Made by a program: the position numbers and the translations under genes. Positions 42,307-51,897 of a stretch of 64,000 nt of DNA are shown here, piece after piece. The stretch is from CAZAMB01 sp964486335. GTDB taxonomy: Bacteria; Planctomycetota; Phycisphaerae; UBA1845. Below the pieces are notes generated by a model. That model made no database searches, was not told the DNA's origin, and worked only from the letters and a program-made list of their open reading frames with translations. Where the stretch lies: contig CAZAMB010000005.1 in NCBI GenBank assembly GCA_964486335.1, positions 1 to 64,000 on the forward strand, written 5' to 3'. Every line of letters starts with the position of its first letter. Position 1 is the stretch's first letter.

Positions 42307-44385
42307 ATGGCGACGATTTCGGTCAATCGAGAACGCATCACGACGGGGATCGTGAAGTACCAGGGGTTGCTTTTGCCCATTGGGGCGATGGCGCTTTTTC
42401 TGGTAATTCTGATTCCCATCCCCACGTCGCTGATGGATTTGTTGCTCCTGGCAAACATCACGGTTTCGGCCATTGTGCTCATGACGGTGATGTACATCAA
42501 CGGTCCGCTGGATTTTTCCTCCTTTCCGTCGCTACTCCTGGGGCTGACGCTGTACCGGCTCGTTCTCAACATCGCGACGACCCGATTGATTCTTACTGAC
42601 GGAGACGCCGGGCAAGTGGTTGCCACGTTTGGCGGTTTCGTGGCCCGCGGATCGGTGGCCGTGGCCATCGTGCTCTTTGCCATCATCGTTATCATTCAGT
42701 TTGTCGTCATCACCAAGGGCGCTACGCGCATTGCGGAAGTCGCGGCGAGGTTCACGCTCGACGGCATGCCGGGCAAGCAGATGGCCGTCGACGCCGATCT
42801 GAACGCCGGAACCATTACGGATGAAGAGGCCAAGCGTCGGCGATCCGAAATCACGAGAGAGTCGGATTTCTATGGAGCGATGGACGGTGCAAGCAAGTTC
42901 GTCCGCGGAGACGCCATCGCAGGCATCATCATCACGATTGTCAACATTATCGGCGGGATTGTCGTCGGTCTGGCGCAGATGGGACTTCCCATCGGTGAAA
43001 CGCTGCGCCGGTTTACGATACTCACCATCGGTGATGGCCTGGTATCGCAAATTCCGGCGTTCATTGTTTCCGTCGCCGCGGCCATGATCGTGACGCGCTC
43101 CGCGGCGAAAAAGAACCTTGGCGACGAATTGCTCGGGCAGTTGACGGGTCAGCCGATCGCACTGGCGCTCACGGCAGGATTCTTGGGGGTGCTCGCGCTG
43201 ACGCCGCTGCCGAAACCGCCGCTGGTGCTGCTGGCGGGCTCGACGGTCGCGATGGCCTACCTGCTGCTGCATCGGGACAAGGCCACCGTGGCGGCCGCCG
43301 CCGCGTCGAAGGCGCGCGTCGCCACGCCCGAACGAATCGAAAAACATCTCGCGCCCGATCCCATGGAACTCAACGTGGGCTACGGGCTCATTCGACTCGT
43401 CGATCGAAAGCAGGGCGGCGACCTGCTCGATCGGATCACCAACCTCCGAAGGCAGGTCGCCCAGGAACTCGGAATCGTCGTGCCCCCCATCCGAATCCGC
43501 GACGATATGCAGCTCCCGCCCAATGAGTTTCTCGCCAAACTCCGAGGACTCCAGATCGGAACCGGGGAAGTCATGCCCGGACACGTTCTGGCCATCGATG
43601 GCGGCGGCGTCGCCGAGCGGATGAGCGGCGTCGAAACCAAGGAGCCCGCGTTCGGTTTGCCCGCGCTCTGGATCGAAGAGGCCCGGCGGCACGAGGCCGA
43701 ACATCGCGGGTACACCGTCGTCGAACCGTCCAGCGTCATCGCGACGTATCTGACGGAAATCGTCCGACGCTTCGCCGATGAACTGCTCACCCGCCAGGAA
43801 GTCAATCGACTGCTCGATCATCTCAAGGAGACGGCGCCCAAGCTCATCGAAGAAGTGATTCCCACGGTGCTCAAGCCGGGAGAAGTGCAACGCGTGCTGC
43901 AGGCGCTGTTGCGCGAACGGGTTCCGATCCGCGATCTTGAGACGATTCTCGAGGCCATCGCCGATGTCGCGCCGCGGACCAAGGATTCCGAAATCTTGAC
44001 GGAATACGCGAGGAACGCGATCGCACGGACGCTGTGTCATCTGCACAAAGGCGACGACGGGCGAATCCATTGCATTACGCTCGATCCGACCTTGGAGCAG
44101 ACCATCGCCAAGGGGGTGGAGCGCTCGGAACATGGGACGATTTTATCGCTGCCACCGAAGCTTCAGACGCGAATCGTTTCAGCCATCGCCGCGCTGCTGG
44201 AGAAAGCCGGCACAGGTGCCGGAGGCAAATCGCCATTGCTGTTGGTTCCGCCGCAGATACGCCTGTGGGTTCGGCGTATGCTTGAAGTGCGCATGCCGGC
44301 GGTCATTGTGCTTTCCTACAACGAAATTGTCAGAGGATTCGAAGTCGAATCTCATGGAATGGTGGTGTTGACGGATGAAGCTTAA
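42307..44385 (+). CDS. flhA: Flagellar export protein FlhA
   Basis: 692 residues. About eight membrane helices in the first 330 residues, with PTSLMDLLLLANITVSAIVL, FPSLLLGLTLYRLVLNIATT and the conserved ITKGATRIAEVAARFTLDGM PGKQMAVDADLN segment; the C-terminal domain docks chaperone-substrate pairs. Length and motifs are standard. Overlaps flhF by 11 bases. Confidence 0.98.
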   Translation: MATISVNRERITTGIVKYQGLLLPIGAMALFLVILIPIPTSLMDLLLLANITVSAIVLMTVMYINGPLDFSSFPSLLLGLTLYRLVLNIATTRLILTDGDAGQVVATFGGFVARGSVAVAIVLFAIIVIIQFVVITKGATRIAEVAARFTLDGMPGKQMAVDADLNAGTITDEEAKRRRSEITRESDFYGAMDGASKFVRGDAIAGIIITIVNIIGGIVVGLAQMGLPIGETLRRFTILTIGDGLVSQIPAFIVSVAAAMIVTRSAAKKNLGDELLGQLTGQPIALALTAGFLGVLALTPLPKPPLVLLAGSTVAMAYLLLHRDKATVAAAAASKARVATPERIEKHLAPDPMELNVGYGLIRLVDRKQGGDLLDRITNLRRQVAQELGIVVPPIRIRDDMQLPPNEFLAKLRGLQIGTGEVMPGHVLAIDGGGVAERMSGVETKEPAFGLPALWIEEARRHEAEHRGYTVVEPSSVIATYLTEIVRRFADELLTRQEVNRLLDHLKETAPKLIEEVIPTVLKPGEVQRVLQALLRERVPIRDLETILEAIADVAPRTKDSEILTEYARNAIARTLCHLHKGDDGRIHCITLDPTLEQTIAKGVERSEHGTILSLPPKLQTRIVSAIAALLEKAGTGAGGKSPLLLVPPQIRLWVRRMLEVRMPAVIVLSYNEIVRGFEVESHGMVVLTDEA

Positions 44386-45559
44386 GACCTTTCAGGGACG
44401 ATCCATGGCCGAGGCGCTTGAGCAGGTGAAGCGGCACTTCGGACGCGAGGCGGTGATTCTCAATACTCGAACGCTTACCCGCGGCGGTTTCATGGGATTG
44501 GGCGCGAAAGCCTACGTCGAGATCACGGCGGCAAAGGATCGTTCCGATCTTCCCGGCGGTTCGCGACGAACGCCCGCGAATCGTCCATCGCGATTAAGCG
44601 ATCCCGCCGTGGCGGTCGTCCCCGCCTCGCCTGCCGCCTCGGTCGGTTCGACCGAGGCTGTGCTGAATGAAGTCGGCGCACTCAAATGTCTGGTCACCGA
44701 CCTGCTCCGCGAAACGCGACGCACCAACATCGCAAAGGCCCCTTCGGAATTGTACGACACTTATCTTGCACTCGTCGAAAACGAGGTGGCGGAGGAAATT
44801 GCTACCGACCTGGTCGAGAACGTGCGACAGGCTTTACGCGGCGATGAGTTGCGCGATCCATTGGCCGTCCGGAAGGAACTCGCAAAGGCGCTGGAGTCGA
44901 TGCTGCCGACGGCCGGCCCCATACGACTGACCACGAAAGGCGAGCCCTATATTGTCGCGCTCATTGGTCCGACGGGCGTGGGCAAAACCACCACGATCGC
45001 CAAGCTGGCGGCCAATTTCTGCCTGCGCGAACGAAAGAAGGTCGGACTTATCACCGTGGATACCTACCGCATCGCGGCGGTCGAGCAACTCAAAACCTAC
45101 GCCCAGATCATTGACGTCCCGCTTGAAGTCGCCATGTCACCGGATCAGTTGAAGGAGGCCGTTTCGCGATTGGCCGACCGAGATGTCATTCTGATCGACA
45201 CTGCGGGTCGCAGCCAGCGAGATGCGATGAAGATCAAGGAACTGCGCGGATTTTTCGCGGCCGTGAAACCGCACGAAACGCATCTCGTCTTGTCGAGCGC
45301 GGGCAACGATCGCGTGCTCAGCGAAGCGATTGACCGCTTTCGAGAAGTAGGCGTCGACCGGGTCATTTTTACGAAACTGGATGAAGCGCTTGGGTTCGGC
45401 GTCATTCTCACTTGCCTTCAAAGAGTCGATGCCCGGCTGTCGTACGTCACGACGGGGCAGGATGTGCCAAGCGACATCGAGGTCGGAGAGGGTTCGGCGC
45501 TGGCCGATTTGATTCTGCGTGCGCGAGGTGCGGGCGCCGAAGGGCATTGCGATGTCTGA
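44375..45559 (+). CDS. flhF: Flagellar SRP-like GTPase FlhF
   Basis: 394 residues. N-terminal MKLKTFQGRSMAEALEQVKR, Gly/Pro/Ala-rich linker, then the NG domain with Walker A IGPTGVGKTTTIAKLAANFC, VDTYRIAAVEQLKTYA, LIDTAGRSQRD and TKLDEALGFG. Directs flagellar position together with FlhG. Confidence 0.96.
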   Translation: MKLKTFQGRSMAEALEQVKRHFGREAVILNTRTLTRGGFMGLGAKAYVEITAAKDRSDLPGGSRRTPANRPSRLSDPAVAVVPASPAASVGSTEAVLNEVGALKCLVTDLLRETRRTNIAKAPSELYDTYLALVENEVAEEIATDLVENVRQALRGDELRDPLAVRKELAKALESMLPTAGPIRLTTKGEPYIVALIGPTGVGKTTTIAKLAANFCLRERKKVGLITVDTYRIAAVEQLKTYAQIIDVPLEVAMSPDQLKEAVSRLADRDVILIDTAGRSQRDAMKIKELRGFFAAVKPHETHLVLSSAGNDRVLSEAIDRFREVGVDRVIFTKLDEALGFGVILTCLQRVDARLSYVTTGQDVPSDIEVGEGSALADLILRARGAGAEGHCDV

Positions 45560-45616
45560 TCTTCGGGCTGAGTCGATATTGATCCAGCGGCCTATGCTTG
45601 CCGTGAGTAAAACGGA

Positions 45617-46501
45617 ATGGAACCAATGAGTTCGGCCGTAAACCGTTCGGATCGACGGGACCAGGCTTCCAGGCTGCGAGAGTTGGTTCGCGGAGCAACT
45701 GCCTCACCGCTTACGTTGGCGATCCTCAGCGGAAAAGGGGGCGTCGGCAAATCCAATATCGCCGTCAACCTTTCCATTTGTCTTGCCGCCCGGCGGTTGC
45801 GGGTCGCGCTAGTGGATTTGGACATGGGGCTTGCCAACGCCGACTTGCTCATGGGTGTTCGGCCTCGTTTTACGCTGGCTCAGGTCATTTCGGGCATGCG
45901 CACGCTAGAGGACATCATGGTCGACGGACCGGCGGGCGTGCAACTTGTTCCAGGTTGCTCGGGGCTTCATCAACTTGCCAACCTGTCCGAATTCGAACGC
46001 CAAAACCTCTTGCTGCATTTGCAGAAGCTCGAGGACAGTACTGATATGATCGTTTTTGATTGTGGAGCCGGGATTTCCCGCAACGTCATCCGGTTTGCAT
46101 TGGCGGCCAGCCAGATCATGGTCGTGACGACTCCGGAGCCGACGGCAGTTACGGATGCTTACGCCGTTATCAAGACTCTGCAACGGGAAGACTATCAACA
46201 CCCGGTTGGTCTGGTCGTCAATAAAGTCATCAGCCGAGGCGAGGCGGAGCAGACGTATCGTAGGGTCTCGGAAGTTGCGAAGAGATTTTTGGGATTCCCT
46301 ATTGCATATCTCGGCTATGTGTTGCAAGATGCTGCGGTTGCGATGGCGGTGCAATCGCAGAGCCCGGTTGTCGTTTCCCATCCGGGGTCGAACGCCAGCG
46401 CATGCCTTGCCGCATTGGCGGACGCGCTGGATCAGAAACAGCGAGGCGCGCCGTCGCGGCGCGAGAGTTTTTTCCGGCGCGTAGCGGGTCTGTTCGTTTG
46501 A
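45617..46501 (+). CDS. flhG: MinD-like ATPase FlhG (FleN)
   Basis: 294 residues. N-terminal DQASRLREL matches the peptide by which FlhG activates the FlhF GTPase. Deviant Walker A SGKGGVGKSNIAVNLS, DLDMGLANADLLMGV and VFDCGAGISRNVIRF are MinD/FlhG-type. Controls flagellar number. An ATG at 45626 is an alternative start. Confidence 0.95.
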   Translation: MEPMSSAVNRSDRRDQASRLRELVRGATASPLTLAILSGKGGVGKSNIAVNLSICLAARRLRVALVDLDMGLANADLLMGVRPRFTLAQVISGMRTLEDIMVDGPAGVQLVPGCSGLHQLANLSEFERQNLLLHLQKLEDSTDMIVFDCGAGISRNVIRFALAASQIMVVTTPEPTAVTDAYAVIKTLQREDYQHPVGLVVNKVISRGEAEQTYRRVSEVAKRFLGFPIAYLGYVLQDAAVAMAVQSQSPVVVSHPGSNASACLAALADALDQKQRGAPSRRESFFRRVAGLFV

Positions 46502-46669
46502 GCTTCCCTAAGCGCCGATCAGAAAAACCGTAGAGCGCGAGAATCCGGCAAGGAAGTCGGGTTCCGTTTCTCGAAGCGCAGTTGACGATGGCTTTTCGAC
46601 GAGGGTTTGGTCGAAGCCTCGGCGGTGTCAAATGCGATTCACGGTTGTGGCGACAAGGATGTTGATCGC

Positions 46670-46975
46670 ATGGTAGCTCGCTTCGCGGGTGCCAGTCTGG
46701 GGCTCTTTGCGTTTGCGGTCACGATTGCGGCCGGCATCTACGCGCACAATCCGCCTTCCCTCATCCTCAGTCGCGCGATTTTTTCATTGTTTGTGTTTCT
46801 TGGACTTGGGTTGCTGATCGGTCGAGCGGCTCAAGGCGTGATAGCGGAACACGAGCGCGCGCGTAGAGCGGATATCGAACAGAGATTTCGTCGTACAGGC
46901 CCAGGTCCGGATACCATGGATGGAGCGAGTGGGTCAGTCGATTCAAAGGACGGATCGATGGGAGCGCGAGCGTGA
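46670..46975 (+). CDS. Small membrane protein between flhG and fliA
   Basis: 101 residues from ATG at 46670; a TTG at 46607 could extend it but gives a poor N-terminus. Two hydrophobic helices (ASLGLFAFAVTIAAGIYAH and IFSLFVFLGLGLLIGRAAQG) followed by a charged cytoplasmic tail (EHERARRADIEQRFRR). I do not recognise the family. Location suggests it belongs to the flagellar operon. Confidence 0.65.
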   Translation: MVARFAGASLGLFAFAVTIAAGIYAHNPPSLILSRAIFSLFVFLGLGLLIGRAAQGVIAEHERARRADIEQRFRRTGPGPDTMDGASGSVDSKDGSMGARA

Positions 46976-47077
46976 TCGTGAGCCGGTGACGGCCTAGGTC
47001 CCGAGCCGCGCGCTCCAGCCCCGGGGTCGATCAGTCATGCAACAGGCGCAAGGAAGCGTTGTTGAGGAGTCAATGGA

Positions 47078-47857
47078 ATGCAAGCGACGACGGTGACTTC
47101 GGACTTGGGGAAGGTGTGGCGCGATTTCAAACGGTCCGGCGATACCGTGCTGAGGAATCGACTGGTGGAGAGTTTCTTGCCGATTGTCCGGTACAACGCC
47201 GAGCGCATCGGGGCCAAGCTGCCGGATGAAATCGACAGCGACGACCTCATTTCGGCGGGGATTTTTGGATTGCTCGACGCGATCGATTCCTTTGATCTAG
47301 GGCGCGGAGTCAAGTTTGAGACGTATTGCGCGCCGCGCATTCGCGGCGCGATTCTCGATGAACTGCGGAGCATGGACTGGGTTCCGAGACTGGTTCGCAG
47401 CCGTGCGAGCAAATTGGAGCGGGCCTCACGAGAACTCGAATCGACGCTTGGGCGGTCGCCGACGGAGTCGGAGCTTTCTCATCGAATGAAACTGCCGCCG
47501 GCGGAGTTTGAAAAATTGATCCGGGACGCGACCGCCGTAACGCAGGTTTCGCTATCGAGAAAATACAACGAGACCGAATCCAGCAAGGAAGTCAGTGAAA
47601 TCGACGTATTGGAAGACAAGCGAGGGAAGGATCCCGTGAGCGAGATTCACAAGAGAGACTTGAAAAACATGATCACGCGCGGATTGACCCGCGCTGAGCG
47701 ACTGATCCTGATTCTCTATTATTATGAAGAAATGACCATGAAGGAAATCGGGGCTACTCTTGATCTCTCCGAAAGCCGCGTCTCCCAAATGCACTCATCG
47801 ATACTGCGTCGGCTCAAGGAGCAACTCGAGCTTCGCCGAAAAGAGTTTGTACACTGA
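47078..47857 (+). CDS. fliA: Flagellar sigma-28 factor FliA
   Basis: 259 residues. Region 2 begins LVESFLPIVRYNAERIGAKL and DSDDLISAGIFGLLDAIDSF (typical FliA DLIQAGxxGLxDA), region 3 with LGRSPTESELSHRM, and region 4 with LTRAERLILILYYYEEMTMK and LDLSESRVSQMHSSILRRLK. Drives late flagellar genes. Neither FlgM nor a clear sigma-28 promoter is visible in the window. Confidence 0.95.
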   Translation: MQATTVTSDLGKVWRDFKRSGDTVLRNRLVESFLPIVRYNAERIGAKLPDEIDSDDLISAGIFGLLDAIDSFDLGRGVKFETYCAPRIRGAILDELRSMDWVPRLVRSRASKLERASRELESTLGRSPTESELSHRMKLPPAEFEKLIRDATAVTQVSLSRKYNETESSKEVSEIDVLEDKRGKDPVSEIHKRDLKNMITRGLTRAERLILILYYYEEMTMKEIGATLDLSESRVSQMHSSILRRLKEQLELRRKEFVH

Positions 47858-47936
47858 TCACGGCCTCGCCGCGAATGTAATGGGCGAACACGCCGCCCCG
47901 TCGGGGTCCTGGCCTTAATGGTCCGGGAACGTCGCC

Positions 47937-48263
47937 ATGGCCGACAGTCCATCGCCCATCGCATCGTCATCCGCGGGCGCCCCCCTTCAAGCGAAGGAAG
48001 CCGCGGACGCGCGGGAGGCCGGCCGCAGGGGCGGGTCTCGAATTGCACGATCTCCAATAGGCCCGGCCGATGAAACGGGTGCCGTCGTCGAAACTGACGA
48101 TGCTGATTCTCGCGTTTTCGCCGATTCGGAGGGGACCGGTAGTCAGGGACGTGAATTGACCGACGGCCAAGATCATTCAGGCCGAGACAATGCTGTCTCG
48201 TCGAACAATTCTGGAATCACAACCGACAAGGACGGCCACATTCATCTGGACCTGCAGGCATAA
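47937..48263 (+). CDS. Small acidic hypothetical protein after fliA
   Basis: 108 residues, disordered, rich in Asp, Ser, Gly and Ala, ending TTDKDGHIHLDLQA. It lies 79 bases after fliA on the same strand. No FlgM motif (helical anti-sigma-28 segment) can be seen, so it cannot be called FlgM despite the position. Real expression is uncertain. Confidence 0.5.
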   Translation: MADSPSPIASSSAGAPLQAKEAADAREAGRRGGSRIARSPIGPADETGAVVETDDADSRVFADSEGTGSQGRELTDGQDHSGRDNAVSSNNSGITTDKDGHIHLDLQA

Positions 48264-48391
48264 TCCAAACGATAAGGCAATCCTCGATTTCCCGTTGCCC
48301 CTTTCGGTCGAAAAAGTCTTTCTCCTCTGTTAATCGGATCGCTTCGAACCAAGTGTTCAAAAAGGCACAAGTATCGATATGATGATCCCCG

Positions 48392-49609
48392 ATGTCATGG
48401 GATGGCGACCACAAGCCCCGCCTCCGCCCTGTGGAGGCGTTTCGTCCGTCGACCCTGGACGAGGGCATGGTCGCGCTGCGCGACCGTAGCGGATTGTCGG
48501 ACGTTGTGTTGAGTATGTCGGCGCCGGCGCTCCATCTGCTATCCATGATGGACGGCAATCACACGTGCGAGGAGATTCGCTCCGGGTTCTTTGCGACCTT
48601 TGGTCAATCCATTTCAATCGAAACCTTGCAATCGATCCTTGACCACCTCGGAACGGCGCATTTGCTTGAGGGCGGTTCCTTCGAGGCACATTATGACTCG
48701 CTGCTGACCGCCTATCGTGAAAGAGGCGTCCGGGCGATGCCGCTGGCCGCCGGGTATGGCCTGGTCGATTCTTCCGGCGATCTATTCCGTGAAATGCTCC
48801 GGGCTGACGGTTCGTCGGTTCGGGTTCCGGAGAATCAAATCAGGGGGATCATTGCGCCTCACCTGGATTACTCGCGCGGCGCGAATTGTTACGCCGCTGC
48901 CTACGGCGCGATCCAGCATCGGGCGGCACCGGATCGAGTCGTTGTTCTTGGAACCAATCATTTCGGTCGGTCAACCGCGGTCGTCGCCACCGCCAATGCC
49001 TTCGAGACGCCGCTGGGACGGACACCTTGTGACAAGGAGTTTCTCGACCGTCTTCAAGAGCGTTGCGGCGATCTTCGTCGGTATGAGCTTGACCATCAAC
49101 GCGAGCACTCCGTCGAATTGCAGGTTGCGTGGCTTCAGTACCTCTTCGGCGCTTCGAACTTTCGAATCGTGCCCGTACTTTGTCCGAACCCGTGCGGTCC
49201 GACTGGAACCGCGCCGTTGGACGGACAAGGCGTGGACTTGCGGGAGTTCGCCGTCGCTCTTGGCGAATTGGTTTCCGACGACTCCGCCGATACCCTGCTT
49301 GTCGCCGGCGCGGACTTGAGCCATGTAGGCGAGGATTTTGGTGACGACCCGCCGATCGACCATGCGTATCTGGCACGAATCGGTGAACACGATCGGGGAG
49401 CGCTGCGGCACCTTGAACTTGGCGAGCCGGAGGCGTTTGTTCGCTACCTTTACGAACGAGAAAATCGAACGAGGGTGTGCAGCGCCGGTTGCATCTTCGT
49501 CTTGGCGGTCGCGCTGGAGGCCGTCCGCGCAACCATCCTTCGGTACGATCAGGCCATCGATTCCGAACGACGGAACTGTGTTACATGCGCGGCCGCGTTG
49601 TTCGCCTAG
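48392..49609 (+). CDS. MEMO-family protein (AmmeMemoRadiSam system protein B-like) with N-terminal PqqD-like segment
   Basis: 405 residues. The C-terminal part (about 140-405) is MEMO-like: RGIIAPHLDYSRGANCYAAA, DRVVVLGTNHFGRS, DHQREHSVELQVAWLQYLFG, TLLVAGADLSHVG; the His/Asp/Cys positions fit the conserved metal-type site. Residues about 25-95 (MVALRDRSGLSDVVLSMSAP, MDGNHTCEEIRSGF) resemble a PqqD/winged-helix segment. In the known system MEMO sits beside AMMECR1 and a radical SAM gene; neither is nearby. Function unknown. Confidence 0.85.
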   Translation: MSWDGDHKPRLRPVEAFRPSTLDEGMVALRDRSGLSDVVLSMSAPALHLLSMMDGNHTCEEIRSGFFATFGQSISIETLQSILDHLGTAHLLEGGSFEAHYDSLLTAYRERGVRAMPLAAGYGLVDSSGDLFREMLRADGSSVRVPENQIRGIIAPHLDYSRGANCYAAAYGAIQHRAAPDRVVVLGTNHFGRSTAVVATANAFETPLGRTPCDKEFLDRLQERCGDLRRYELDHQREHSVELQVAWLQYLFGASNFRIVPVLCPNPCGPTGTAPLDGQGVDLREFAVALGELVSDDSADTLLVAGADLSHVGEDFGDDPPIDHAYLARIGEHDRGALRHLELGEPEAFVRYLYERENRTRVCSAGCIFVLAVALEAVRATILRYDQAIDSERRNCVTCAAALFA

Positions 49610-49631
49610 GAGCTTGTCGGGGTCATTGCTC

Positions 49632-50720
49632 ATGGGCGATTCTCGATTGATTCACAACATCATGTCCGGACGCGCTGGATGGTGGGCGACGCCGTTGCGC
49701 GGCGCACTGCGGTGCATCGAATCAGTCTATTCTACGGGATTAGCAATCAGGAACCGTCGTTACGATCGCAGTTCAGCTTGCGCTTCGTCGTCGATTCCGG
49801 TCATCAGCGTCGGCAATATCACCGTCGGAGGAACTGGAAAGACGCCATTGGTCATTGATCTGGTCACGCGCCTCGATCGATTAGGACGTAGTCCGGCGGT
49901 ACTGGCCCGTGGATATGGGTCGCCGGTTGATGAGCCCAATGACGAAGAGCGATTGATTCGTCGATACTGCCCAAGTGCAATCTACATCGCCGATCCGAAT
50001 CGCGTTCGGGCGGCGGATCGTGCCGCGCGGCAATTGGGCGCTGACGTCGCCGTGCTGGACGACGGGTTCCAGCACCGCCGCCTCGCGCGTAATCTCGACA
50101 TCGTATTGATCGACGCGACGTGCCCGTTTGGATACAACCATGTACTGCCGCGAGGACTGCTTCGCGAGCCGTTGATCGGCCTGCGGCGCGCCGGGTTATT
50201 CGTCGTGACGCGGTGCGATCAAGTGTCCGCCAACGCGCTGGCCCGCGTTGAAGCCGAACTGCGCAGGATCGCGGATGACGTTCCCATCATCCGGTGCCTG
50301 CATCGTGTCGCATCCATCGAACCGCTCGGCGGGGGGGATTCAATCCCGGATATCGCGGGCCGGCGAGTGATCCTCTTTGCATCGATCGGTCGCCCGGCGG
50401 CGTTCGCCACGACGGTCGCCTCTCTCGGAGCCGCAATCGTGGCGACGCACTGGTGGCCTGATCATTACCACTATCGGTCGCGCGACGTGCGGGAGTTGGT
50501 CGCAAGGCATCGTCGCCTGCCGCACGACCTCTTGCTGACTACGGAAAAGGACGCGGTGAAACTGACGGACTTGAAGGGAATCGACTCATCGTCGATCGCC
50601 GTCGTTCGAGTCGCCATCGAATTCGTCGCCGACGGCGGTACAATTCTTCAGCGCAAACTCGAAAATGTGCTACGGCAAGCAAAGGGTATGAATGGCAAGC
50701 CGCCTCGAACAACAGGTTGA
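49632..50720 (+). CDS. lpxK: Tetraacyldisaccharide 4'-kinase LpxK
   Basis: 362 residues from ATG at 49632. Walker A VISVGNITVGGTGKTPLVID and VLARGYGS, DVAVLDDGFQHRRLARNLDI and LTTEKDAVKL are the LpxK signature. It phosphorylates the lipid A precursor at the inner membrane, so the organism makes lipid A. Overlaps the FAD oxidoreductase by 29 bases. Confidence 0.96.
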   Translation: MGDSRLIHNIMSGRAGWWATPLRGALRCIESVYSTGLAIRNRRYDRSSACASSSIPVISVGNITVGGTGKTPLVIDLVTRLDRLGRSPAVLARGYGSPVDEPNDEERLIRRYCPSAIYIADPNRVRAADRAARQLGADVAVLDDGFQHRRLARNLDIVLIDATCPFGYNHVLPRGLLREPLIGLRRAGLFVVTRCDQVSANALARVEAELRRIADDVPIIRCLHRVASIEPLGGGDSIPDIAGRRVILFASIGRPAAFATTVASLGAAIVATHWWPDHYHYRSRDVRELVARHRRLPHDLLLTTEKDAVKLTDLKGIDSSSIAVVRVAIEFVADGGTILQRKLENVLRQAKGMNGKPPRTTG

Positions 50721-51897
50721 TGTTCTGATCTTCGGTGGAGGAATCGCCGGACTCTGGTTGCTCGATGAACTGCATCGCCGATCGCATCGCGCGTTGCTCG
50801 TGGAGTGTCACTCGCTCGGCACCGGACAGACCATCGCCTCCCAGGGTATCATCCATGGCGGCTTGAAATACATGTTGGGCGGATTGGTTTCCGGTTCCGC
50901 CGAATCCATTAGCGATTTGCCCCATTGGTGGCGCGACTGTCTCGAGGGAGAGCGACAGCCGGATCTTCGCGCAGTCGCTGTCGCATCACCATGCTGTTAC
51001 TTGTGGCGGACCGAATCGTTATCGTCCTGGGCTGCAATGTCCGTGGCGCGGTTCGCCTTGCAGACTCCGCTTCAAAAAGTGCCGCCGGCGGACCGCCCTG
51101 ACGTCCTCGGCCGGTGTCCCGGCGATGTGTATAGAATTGAAGAGCAAGTGATTGATTCGGCGTCGTTATTGAGTAGTTTTTTGCACGCGCATAAAAGCCG
51201 TGTTGTAAAAAATGCTGATGACGAGATAGCATTTCGATACGGAACGGCGGGGTGCGTGGATGCCGTTAGGTTGACTCGTCCCGACGACCGTCGAAGCGTC
51301 GAAATTCGATGCGGGACGGTTGTATTCGCCGCCGGTGAAGGAAACGAGCGGCTTCGACGGCAAGCCGGACTGCCTGCAAATGCCATGCAGCGCCGACCGC
51401 TCCATATGGTCATGGCTCGTGGACCGCTGCCCATGCTCTTCGGGCACTGCATCGATGGCAATCGTACACGAGTCACCGTGACTTCAACCGTCGACTCGAT
51501 GGGCCGGGTCGTCTGGCAGGTCGGCGGGGAGCTGGCGGAATCCGGCGTAGCGCTCAATGCGGATCAACAGATTGCCAAGGCGTGGTCCGATCTGGAAGCG
51601 GTGTTTCCCGGAATGGATTTTTCTGGCGTTGAGTGGGCGTCCTATCGAGTCGATCGGGCCGAGGGTATGACCGCGGACGGGCGGCGACCGGACGGACCGG
51701 TGCTTCGGAAGGAAGGCAACGTCTTGACGGTTTGGCCGACCAAGCTTGTTCTGGCGCCGCGACTCGCGACGATGGCGGCTGACCTGATAGGCGATCCTCA
51801 CCCGGCGTCGGAAGGTCTTGATTCTTTTGACGACTGGCCAAGACCTTTCATCGCCAAGCCTCCCTGGGAGCTTGTCCGCGAATGGCGAAAACGATGA
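50692..51897 (+). CDS. FAD-dependent oxidoreductase (DAO/GlpD-like)
   Basis: 401 residues. Rossmann FAD site VDVLIFGGGIAGLWLLDELH and the glycine-rich HSLGTGQTIASQGIIHGGLKY segment, as in GlpD/DAO-type oxidases; TVVFAAGEGNERLRRQAG is the second FAD motif. Substrate is unknown. Overlapping lpxK upstream and the aldo/keto reductase downstream (16 bases), it forms a tight operon. Confidence 0.86.
   Translation: MASRLEQQVDVLIFGGGIAGLWLLDELHRRSHRALLVECHSLGTGQTIASQGIIHGGLKYMLGGLVSGSAESISDLPHWWRDCLEGERQPDLRAVAVASPCCYLWRTESLSSWAAMSVARFALQTPLQKVPPADRPDVLGRCPGDVYRIEEQVIDSASLLSSFLHAHKSRVVKNADDEIAFRYGTAGCVDAVRLTRPDDRRSVEIRCGTVVFAAGEGNERLRRQAGLPANAMQRRPLHMVMARGPLPMLFGHCIDGNRTRVTVTSTVDSMGRVVWQVGGELAESGVALNADQQIAKAWSDLEAVFPGMDFSGVEWASYRVDRAEGMTADGRRPDGPVLRKEGNVLTVWPTKLVLAPRLATMAADLIGDPHPASEGLDSFDDWPRPFIAKPPWELVREWRKR

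Noticed and set aside
42532..44133. Minus-strand frame of 533 codons opposite flhA
   Set aside because: Shadow frame of a GC-rich gene; no recognisable motif, no ribosome site, and FlhA is unmistakable.
47937..48263. Calling the small acidic protein after fliA FlgM
   Set aside because: Position is suggestive, but no FlgM-type helices or conserved residues are visible.
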